Part shown: positions 4,074 to 9,999 of the stretch, piece by piece
Numbering within the stretch: position 1 is the stretch's first letter
Layout of the letters: every line of letters starts with the position of its first letter
From: Chlamydiae bacterium RIFCSPHIGHO2_12_FULL_27_8
GTDB lineage: Bacteria; Chlamydiota; Chlamydiia; Chlamydiales; SM23-39
DNA length: 9,999 bases
Reading direction: 5' to 3'
NCBI GenBank assembly: GCA_001796155.1
Contig: MGLU01000030.1
Coordinates: 1,483 to 11,481, forward strand
Made by a program: the position numbers and the translations under genes
Notes under the pieces: model-generated
Seen by the model: only the letters and a program-made list of their open reading frames with translations
The model's database searches: none
Told to the model about the DNA's origin: nothing

Positions 4074-5321
4074 TTATTTGAATATATTTTCAAAGATAAT
4101 ATTTGACGATCCTTTTAAAGATTTTATTAAGCTTTTTTTGCTATTTATAAAGTCATTTTCATTAAAGTCTTTGTCTAATAATTTTTTTATATTTAAGTTT
4201 AAATCAGCTAGGTTTGAGGAGATTCCAATATTATGTAAAATTGTTAAATTAACAAGATCTTTTTGCATTTCCATGTAAGGACCAAATAATATTTTTGTAT
4301 TATATAAAAGAGGTTCTAATATGTTGTGACCTCCTATGTTTTTTATGAAACTGCCACCTACTATCGATACTTTTGATAAATTAAATAAAATATGTAAAAA
4401 TCCCATTTTGTCTATTAATACGATCTTTTCATCAGAACGATTTTCAATTTCAGATAACTTTATTATATTTTTATATTTTTTTTTTATAAGAGAATATACA
4501 AAATTAAATCTCTCGGGATGCCTTGGAGCTAAAAAAATAATATAATTTTGGTCTTCAATAAAATTTTTTATGTTTGAGAGAATAAGATCTTCTTCATTGT
4601 CATGAGTAGATACAATAGATAGAACTGTTTTGTTTTTTAAATTTAATCTATCTATCAAGTTGTTTTTTTGTAAAATATTGATCTCTTTAGCTTCAATATC
4701 AAATTTTAAATTTTTACCTACAATAATCTTTTTTTCATCAGCATGAGCTTTGATAAATAACTTTTTATAATCCTCATTTTGAGTAATAATTAAATCAAAA
4801 TATGAAAAAATTTTTTTTGAGAAAAATTTAATTTTTGAATAACGGTTAGCAGATTTTTCAGATATTTTTGCACTCACAAGAAAAATTTTAGCATTTAATT
4901 TTTTTGAATGTTTTAAAAAATTAAACCATATATCAGTTTCAATAAAAATCACTATGTCAGGCTTTATTTGCCTAAAAACACGCTTAATAACAAAAGATAG
5001 ATCAAAAGGCATGTAAATGCATTTATCAGCTTCCTTGAGCTCTTTAGCCTTGTTATTCCCTGTTTCTGTTGATGATGATAAGATTATATAGCCGGTTTTG
5101 ATTTTTTCTTTTATTTTTTTAATTAGAGGTGCTGCCGCAGCTGTTTCTCCTAATGATACCGAATGTATCCATATAACCGTTTTATCTTGAGAAAAAAAAT
5201 TATATTTTTTGAGACTAAGTCTTTCTAAAAGATTCTTTTTTTTCTTTTTTAAAAATAAACTTTCATAAACTATTTTAAAAATGTTTATAAAAAGATAAAT
5301 TAAAAGAAAAAAATCATACAT
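4074..5321 (-). CDS. waaA: 3-deoxy-D-manno-octulosonic acid (Kdo) transferase
   Basis: This GT30-family enzyme transfers Kdo from CMP-Kdo to the lipid A precursor at the inner face of the cytoplasmic membrane. At 415 residues it is of normal length. Residues 4-23 form a hydrophobic anchor followed by five lysines. WIHSVSLGET at 51-60 carries the catalytic Glu59. Further family motifs are ETDIWFN at 128-134 (usually ETELWPN), GKNLKFD at 202-208, STH-xx-EE at 238-244, APRHPERF at 265-272, and VGGSF...GGHNILEP at 321-337. Chlamydial homologues (gseA/kdtA) are multifunctional and add several Kdo residues; how many this one adds cannot be read from the sequence. The ATG overlaps the leuS end by 8 bp, so the two are probably co-translated. 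Its presence implies an outer membrane with Kdo-containing LPS. Confidence 0.96.
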   Translation of the reverse strand: MYDFFLLIYLFINIFKIVYESLFLKKKKKNLLERLSLKKYNFFSQDKTVIWIHSVSLGETAAAAPLIKKIKEKIKTGYIILSSSTETGNNKAKELKEADKCIYMPFDLSFVIKRVFRQIKPDIVIFIETDIWFNFLKHSKKLNAKIFLVSAKISEKSANRYSKIKFFSKKIFSYFDLIITQNEDYKKLFIKAHADEKKIIVGKNLKFDIEAKEINILQKNNLIDRLNLKNKTVLSIVSTHDNEEDLILSNIKNFIEDQNYIIFLAPRHPERFNFVYSLIKKKYKNIIKLSEIENRSDEKIVLIDKMGFLHILFNLSKVSIVGGSFIKNIGGHNILEPLLYNTKILFGPYMEMQKDLVNLTILHNIGISSNLADLNLNIKKLLDKDFNENDFINSKKSLIKSLKGSSNIIFENIFK

Positions 5322-7893
5322 TCACTTGCTTCACTACAAAATTGATCAATTTGTTTGGTACAAAAATGGATTTAATTATTTCGCCTTCAATATACTTTTT
5401 TACAGTTTCGTTTTGTTTAGCTAAGTTAATTAACATTTCTTCTTCAACATTTTGCGGAAGATCTAGTCTTGCTCTTAATTTGCCGTTAACTTGAATGATA
5501 TATGTAATACTGTCCGGTATTAAAAATTTTTCATTTACTTTTTGTAAAGGCTCAAAAGTCAAAGATGTAAAAAACCCTAAAATTTCATTCATTTCTTCTC
5601 CAATGTGAGGAGCAAACGGATAAAGCATTTGTATTGCAATTTTTAAAGAATTTTTAGAGTATTTTTCTAATTTTGAAAAGGCATTTAAAAATTCCATCAA
5701 ATGAGCAATGGCAGTATTAAACTGCATATTTTCAATTTCGTTTGTAACCTGATATAAAAGTTTGTGAGAGAGTTTTAAAGCTTCTTCATTCTCTTCTTCA
5801 GTAATTTTATCGAAATTTAAAAGATCATAAAATCTGTTCAAAAATCTTTTACATCCGCTTACAGCATCTGTATTCCATATTTTTTCTTTATCAAATGGAC
5901 CCATAAACATTTCATATAATCGAAGAGCATCAGCACCGAATTCCTCAACCATTTCATCAGGAGTTACACCGTTCAGTTTTGATTTGGACATTTTTTCGAT
6001 CTGTTTTAAAACTTCTTTTCCGTTGTAATAATATTTTTCATTTTCAAAAACAACTTCTTCGCTCGGAACATAGCTTCCACCATCCGCTAATCTATAAGAA
6101 GGTGCTGTTAAAAGACCTTGATATCTATATTTTTTGTAGGGCTCATCTGTATGGACTAGTCCAATATCAAAAAGTACTTTATGCCAAAATCTTGAATAAA
6201 GCAAATGAAGTACTGCATGTTCAGCTCCACCTACATATAAATCAACAGGCATCCAATATTTTTCTTTTTCTTTATTCCATGCTTCATCATCATTTTTGGG
6301 GTCAATAAATCTTAAATAATACCAACATGATCCCGCCCATTGCGGCATAGTATTAGTTTCTCTTGCAGCTTTTTTATTTGTTTTTTTATCTAAAATGTTT
6401 ACCCATGAATCAACTTTTGCAAGAGGGCTTTGTCCTTGAACTTCAGGTTTATAATCGTCGAGTTCAGGAGGTAGAAGAGGAAGTTCATCCAAATCTAAAA
6501 ATCTTCTTGTTCCATCTTTGAAATTAAGAATTGGAATCGGCTCTCCCCAATATCTTTGTCTTGAAAATAACCAGTCCCTAAGTTTGTAGCTTATTGCTTT
6601 TGTGCCATTTTTTGTATCTTCAAGCCATTTTAGTATAGTGTCTTTTGCTTTATCAACTTCAAGACCATTTAAGGATACCTGATCATTTTCGGAATTTACC
6701 CCCCTTCCTTCGTGAGTCCAGCATCTTTTGCCGGTTAATATCAATTCTTTAAGCTCTTTTAAAGGAGTTTCTTCTTCTGCATTTGAAAGATCAGGATCAT
6801 AAACACAAATTATCGGAATTGAAAATTTGTTTTCAAATTCAAAATCTCTTTCATCATGAGCCGGCACCGCCATTATAGCACCTGTTCCATATCCGGTTAA
6901 AACGTAGTCGGCAATCCAGATAGGAAGTTCTTTTCCATTCGCAGGATTTATTGCATATGAGCCGATAAATACACCTGTTTTTTCTTTTGCAAGATCTGTT
7001 CTTTCCAAATCGCTTTTAAGTGATATCTGTTTTATATACTTTTTAACTGAATCTCTTGATTCCTTGGTTGTAAGTTTGCTCACCAATGGATGTTCCGGAG
7101 ATAATACAAGATATGTTGCTCCGAAAATTGTATCAGGCCTTGTTGTAAAAACTTCAATATATTCATTTTGATGTGCAGATTTGAATTTTATTTTTGCTCC
7201 TTCGCTTTTCCCGATCCAGTTAACTTGAAGTTTTTTAATGTTTTCCGGCCAGTCAACTTTATCTAAATCTTCAATAAGCCTTTCTGCATAAGCCGTAATT
7301 TTTAATATCCACTGCTTTAAAGGAACTCTTTCTACAGGATATCCCCCTTCTTTTGACTTTCCGTCTTCAACTTCTTCATTGGCAAGTATAGTTTTGAGTA
7401 TAGGACAGTAGTTCACATTGATTTTAGCTTCGTAGGCAAGACCCTTTTCATAAAGTTTTGTAAATATCCATTGTGTCCATTTATAGTATGAAGAATCTGA
7501 TGTTGAAATTTCTCTATCCCAGTCATAACTAAAACCAATAATTTTTAACTGCCTTTTGTAAATTTCGATATTTTTTTTTGTTGTAATTTTAGGATGTGTG
7601 CCGGTTCTTATTGCATACTGTTCTGCAGGAAGACCAAAACTATCCCATCCCATAGGATGGAGTACTTCATATCCCTTTTGCCTCATATATCTGGAAACAA
7701 TGTCTGTACCCGTATATCCGGCAACATGTCCTACATGCAGACCGGCTCCCGAAGGATATGGAAACATATCAAGAACATAATATTTTGGTTTAGACGAACA
7801 GTCGCCGGCTTTAAAAGTTTTATTTTTCTCCCAATAGGACTGCCATTTTTTTTCGATTATCTGATGATCATATTTTCTGTGCATACAAACCAT
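5314..7893 (-). CDS. leuS: Leucyl-tRNA synthetase
   Basis: This class Ia synthetase charges tRNA-Leu in the cytoplasm. The 859 residues hold all domains: the HIGH-type motif HVGH at 53-56 (preceded by DMFPYPSGAGL), the CP1 editing domain with TTRPDT at 250-255 and MAVPAHDERD at 341-350 (Asp347 would be the editing aspartate), the WIGKSEG segment, KMSKS at 634-638, then the anticodon-binding and C-terminal domains. The zinc-knuckle cysteines seen in E. coli after the ANEQV region are absent (ANEEVEDGKSKEGGYPVER), as in Chlamydia. Two starts are possible: ATG at 7893, or the ATG three codons later (7884), which fits the family's MRYDP-like beginning better. Neither has a ribosome site. A TATAAT overlaps the first ATG. 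It is the first gene of a probable leuS-waaA operon. Confidence 0.97.
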   Translation of the reverse strand: MVCMHRKYDHQIIEKKWQSYWEKNKTFKAGDCSSKPKYYVLDMFPYPSGAGLHVGHVAGYTGTDIVSRYMRQKGYEVLHPMGWDSFGLPAEQYAIRTGTHPKITTKKNIEIYKRQLKIIGFSYDWDREISTSDSSYYKWTQWIFTKLYEKGLAYEAKINVNYCPILKTILANEEVEDGKSKEGGYPVERVPLKQWILKITAYAERLIEDLDKVDWPENIKKLQVNWIGKSEGAKIKFKSAHQNEYIEVFTTRPDTIFGATYLVLSPEHPLVSKLTTKESRDSVKKYIKQISLKSDLERTDLAKEKTGVFIGSYAINPANGKELPIWIADYVLTGYGTGAIMAVPAHDERDFEFENKFSIPIICVYDPDLSNAEEETPLKELKELILTGKRCWTHEGRGVNSENDQVSLNGLEVDKAKDTILKWLEDTKNGTKAISYKLRDWLFSRQRYWGEPIPILNFKDGTRRFLDLDELPLLPPELDDYKPEVQGQSPLAKVDSWVNILDKKTNKKAARETNTMPQWAGSCWYYLRFIDPKNDDEAWNKEKEKYWMPVDLYVGGAEHAVLHLLYSRFWHKVLFDIGLVHTDEPYKKYRYQGLLTAPSYRLADGGSYVPSEEVVFENEKYYYNGKEVLKQIEKMSKSKLNGVTPDEMVEEFGADALRLYEMFMGPFDKEKIWNTDAVSGCKRFLNRFYDLLNFDKITEEENEEALKLSHKLLYQVTNEIENMQFNTAIAHLMEFLNAFSKLEKYSKNSLKIAIQMLYPFAPHIGEEMNEILGFFTSLTFEPLQKVNEKFLIPDSITYIIQVNGKLRARLDLPQNVEEEMLINLAKQNETVKKYIEGEIIKSIFVPNKLINFVVKQVNV

Positions 7894-8021
7894 TATATTT
7901 ATTTTTATGTCATGTTACCATTTATTAAAAAAAAATTCGAACTAAAACTCATGAAAAAATTATTTCAATAAAATAATGAAAAGTATATTTTTATTCAAAA
8001 AAAAATTAATAGGTTTAAAAA
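7894..8021. promoter_or_regulatory. Divergent intergenic region between leuS and the membrane-protein genes
   Basis: These 128 bases separate genes that read outwards, so promoters for both directions should lie here. I see no pair of -35 and -10 boxes I would defend. On the plus strand TATATT (7984-7989) is the best -10 candidate; on the minus strand TATAAT (7892-7897) touches the leuS start. The rest is A and T runs. Confidence 0.35.
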
Positions 8022-8396
8022 ATGTTTTTTAATATTATTTTTTATGAAGTTAAAGGTGCTTATACCATTATAATTAAAAATCCTTCGGTTGAAAATCCAA
8101 AAATTGCTCTCATTATTTCATTAGCAATAAAAATTTTTGGTGTGCTAACAACAATGTATGCCGCTTTGTTAAATATCACTCCATATTTAGGTGTTGCGAT
8201 GTTTTTATTTTCTTGCTTGATAGATATTGCAATAATTTCAAATTATCAAGAGATAAAAGAAGACATTGAAGAATCTCAATTACAACCTGCAGAAAAGGGA
8301 GAAAAAGATGCTTTGGAGTTTAAAGAAGATATTTTAGAGGCAAGAGATAGAGTGAGAGGCTTTTTCAAGTCTCTTTTCTCAAGGAATAATATGTGA
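8022..8396 (+). CDS. Small membrane protein with a two-helix hairpin (paralogue 1)
   Basis: I do not recognise this 124-residue protein. Residues about 28-50 and 53-73 are hydrophobic and form a helical hairpin. They are preceded by a short N-terminus with another weakly hydrophobic stretch and followed by an acidic, probably cytoplasmic tail (78-109) ending in a basic FFKSLFSRNN. The core from ISLAIKI to CLID spans 37 residues, exactly as in the next gene, with ISL, KI and ID in register. It is the first plus-strand gene after the divergent region and overlaps the next by the four bases GTGA. TAGG about 9 bases before the ATG is a weak ribosome site. Confidence 0.75.
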   Translation: MFFNIIFYEVKGAYTIIIKNPSVENPKIALIISLAIKIFGVLTTMYAALLNITPYLGVAMFLFSCLIDIAIISNYQEIKEDIEESQLQPAEKGEKDALEFKEDILEARDRVRGFFKSLFSRNNM

Positions 8397-8788
8397 AAAT
8401 TTTTAATTCTTTTAACAATAGAGTTTGTGATTTCATTGAAAAATTTGATGAAAATATAGATATTCTTACAAAAAAAAATAATAAAAAAGCTGCAGTAATT
8501 TCTTTAATTTATAAAATTACTGCAATTGTAATGCTTATTTTTGTAAAATCGTTCCCTCCAATTTTTATAACTTCAATCTATTTCATCTCTTTATCTTTTT
8601 ATATTGATTATAAAATTATGACCAACATTGAACCATTGATTTATTGTATCTTAGATAAAAGTATAAATGATGAACCTTATAAAAAAGGATATTACGAAGG
8701 AAGTTTTTTAGGCCGCTTCTTAAAAGGTCTGCCGGAAAGAGCAAAAGGGTTTAAAAAAGGATTTGTATATGAGTACTATTCAAAATGA
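8393..8788 (+). CDS. Small membrane protein with a two-helix hairpin (paralogue 2)
   Basis: I do not recognise this 131-residue protein. It starts with GTG inside the previous stop (GTGA overlap). Residues about 33-52 and 55-75 are two membrane helices. Before them is a charged N-terminus (FIEKFDENIDILTKKNNKK); after them comes a tail with several Gly and Lys (YKKGYYEGSF, then ERAKGFKKGF), so the tail is basic where paralogue 1 is mainly acidic. The hairpin core ISLIYKI to SFYID aligns without gaps over 37 residues with the previous protein, and ISLIY matches VSLIY in the next. The end overlaps the next gene by 20 bp. Confidence 0.75.
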   Translation: MKIFNSFNNRVCDFIEKFDENIDILTKKNNKKAAVISLIYKITAIVMLIFVKSFPPIFITSIYFISLSFYIDYKIMTNIEPLIYCILDKSINDEPYKKGYYEGSFLGRFLKGLPERAKGFKKGFVYEYYSK

Positions 8789-9326
8789 GTTGAACTTTAC
8801 ATCCATTTATCTATCCTGCACATTGTTTGCAGGGGTAATTATTTTAACAACTAATAAAAATCTCCAGAAAAAGTTTTTTTCATTAATAACTAACCATTTA
8901 AATCAAAATAAACAAATTGAAGATAGACACAAGGAACCGTCTGTAGCTTCAGATGCTCAAACAAGAGCTGTTGAATTTGTTATAAAACAGCAAAGAATTG
9001 TAAAAGTTCCAAGATCATATTGGGATTTAAAAAATTTTAATTATGTTAAAAACAATCCAATTGTCAGTTTAATTTATACCCTATCCGCTAAGATTTTAGC
9101 ATTTTTGATTTCTTATATTTCTTCTTTTTTTGCATCTCTTGTTTTTTTTACTTCATTTTTTTTAATTGACAGATCTATAATTTTGCTTGGAAAAGAGTTC
9201 TTTTTATCTATAAAAATTGTATACTTTTTATTTAATCCTTTAACAGCCACAAAAGAAGCGTTTTATTGGATAATAGAACAGACAAAATTAGTATTTTCAA
9301 GGATAGATAATGCCGGAACTGTGTGA
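8769..9326 (+). CDS. Membrane protein with N-terminal helix plus two-helix hairpin (paralogue 3)
   Basis: This 185-residue protein is not recognised. Counted from the ATG at 8769, residues about 10-28 are an N-terminal membrane helix, 29-95 a charged linker with a possible helix (QTRAVEFVIKQQRI), and 97-138 two membrane helices (NNPIVSLIYTL to FFLID) that align with the hairpins of the two preceding proteins; 140-157 may re-enter the membrane. I chose the ATG at 8769, preceded by AAAAAAGGA at about 7 bases, over a TTG two codons earlier. The last 17 bp overlap mutM. The N-terminal extension sets it apart, so the three may be different subunits of one complex rather than redundant copies. Confidence 0.75.
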   Translation: MSTIQNELNFTSIYLSCTLFAGVIILTTNKNLQKKFFSLITNHLNQNKQIEDRHKEPSVASDAQTRAVEFVIKQQRIVKVPRSYWDLKNFNYVKNNPIVSLIYTLSAKILAFLISYISSFFASLVFFTSFFLIDRSIILLGKEFFLSIKIVYFLFNPLTATKEAFYWIIEQTKLVFSRIDNAGTV

Positions 9327-9999
9327 AGTAGAAACTATAAAAAAAAATTTATTAGATACTGTTAAAAACTCTGTAATTGAGGAAGTATTAATTTTTAACA
9401 GTTCAATAATAAAACCTCATTCAGAAGATTTTTTTAAAAAAAAACTTTCTAAAAAAACAATTAAAAACATTTTAAGAAAAGGAAAATATTTATTTTTTGA
9501 AATAGAAAATTTTTATTTAACATTTCATTTTAAAATGACCGGTCATATCTTTTTAAAAGATTTTGATTATAAATATCAGAAGCACGAGCATTTAATTTTT
9601 AAACTTTCTAATGGAAAACAAATTATTTATTATGACACTAGAAGATTTGGAAAAATAAATATTTTTGAAAATATTAAAAATTTGAAAATTGGTATAGACG
9701 CCTTAAATAAAAATTTATCTGAAAATTTTTTTTATGAAATATTAAATAAAAAAAATATCAATATCAAAACACTTTTATTAGATCAAAAAATTATTGCCGG
9801 GATTGGTAATATTTATGCCGATGAAATTCTATTTTTATCAGAAATTCACCCTGAAACAATGACTTGTAAAATAAATAAACAAAAGTCTGCTAAAATTTTA
9901 AAATCAATTCAAACCGTACTTATTAATGGAATAAAAAATGAAGGGACTTCTCTAGGCTCAAACAGATCTAATTTTTCAAATATTTTTGAAAAACATGGA
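9310..9999 (+). CDS. mutM: Formamidopyrimidine-DNA glycosylase, 3'-truncated by window edge
   Basis: This Fpg/Nei-family base-excision enzyme removes 8-oxoguanine and formamidopyrimidines and nicks the DNA. 230 codons are present of about 270 expected. It begins MPELCEVET, supplying the Pro nucleophile and Glu needed for catalysis; the usual second proline of PELPEVE is cysteine. Further marks are Lys59 in RKGKYLFFE, HFKMTGH with Met76 (the base-stack filler), DTRRFG with Arg111-Arg112, and IAGIGNIYADEIL at 161-173 with Asn167. The H2TH domain is present. The C-terminal zinc finger, which would separate Fpg from Nei8-like members, lies beyond the window. MPEL and the MTGH pattern favour MutM. 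The gene starts inside the end of the preceding membrane-protein gene and is probably co-transcribed with it. Confidence 0.93.
   Translation, partial: MPELCEVETIKKNLLDTVKNSVIEEVLIFNSSIIKPHSEDFFKKKLSKKTIKNILRKGKYLFFEIENFYLTFHFKMTGHIFLKDFDYKYQKHEHLIFKLSNGKQIIYYDTRRFGKINIFENIKNLKIGIDALNKNLSENFFYEILNKKNINIKTLLLDQKIIAGIGNIYADEILFLSEIHPETMTCKINKQKSAKILKSIQTVLINGIKNEGTSLGSNRSNFSNIFEKHG

Noticed and set aside
4078..4545. Two short plus-strand ORFs (4078-4278 and 4336-4545)
   Set aside because: Both lie antisense within waaA, are Phe/Ile/Lys-rich as expected from AT-rich antisense, and show no domain.
5979..6308. 109-codon plus-strand ORF
   Set aside because: Antisense to the KMSKS region of leuS; a shadow of a strongly conserved gene.
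7594..7971. Two plus-strand ORFs (125 and 60 codons)
   Set aside because: Antisense to the N-terminal part of leuS; the composition matches shadow frames and no family is recognisable.
1..9999. CRISPR array
   Set aside because: No regularly spaced repeats of 20-40 bp; the only long repeat is the two-copy tRNA attachment sequence.

Overview
The window is AT-rich (roughly a quarter to a third G+C by eye) and most likely comes from a member of the Chlamydiota. The main reason is the pair leuS-waaA: the order leuS then the Kdo-transferase gene is the arrangement I remember from Chlamydia, and the LeuRS sequence has chlamydial traits (N-terminus of the MRYDP type, no zinc-knuckle cysteines after the ANEEVEDG segment). 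Very low G+C, a DUF2608-family HAD protein, IS debris and a tRNA-borne island point to an environmental chlamydia rather than a pathogenic Chlamydia species. The exact lineage is inference.

Layout. (1) 1-917, minus: one end of an IS3-family insertion sequence, with orfA complete, orfB running off the window edge and a terminal repeat at 898-917. (2) 1033-3913: a small island bounded by a 42-bp direct repeat with one mismatch. One copy is the 3' half (anticodon loop to discriminator base) of an intact elongator tRNA-Met gene; the other is a displaced tRNA 3' fragment. Inside, all on the minus strand and starting next to the tRNA, are the N-terminal remnant of a tyrosine integrase, a 95-codon ORF resembling the N-terminal part of a transposase, an overlapping 38-codon ORF, an RlmN-like radical-SAM gene lacking the usual N-terminal domain, and a DUF2608/HAD gene overlapping its end. 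Paired TTGCAC-type repeats near both ends look like integrase arm sites. (3) 3872-4025: tRNA-Met and initiator tRNA-fMet, minus strand. (4) 4074-7893, minus: leuS and waaA, overlapping by 8 bp. (5) 8022-9999, plus, divergent from leuS: three small overlapping membrane-protein genes that look like diverged tandem paralogues of a two-helix hairpin, followed by an overlapping mutM (formamidopyrimidine-DNA glycosylase) that runs off the window.

How it fits together. leuS, waaA and the two tRNAs are core genes for translation and lipid A-Kdo synthesis, and may share a transcript. The island used the tRNA-Met gene as its attachment site and kept the tRNA intact by supplying a new 3' half. Its integrase has lost the catalytic domain, so it is probably stranded, while the RlmN-like and HAD genes remain open and tightly overlapped, which suggests they are retained cargo. 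The triplicated membrane-protein cluster ahead of mutM is the least explained part of the conserved region.
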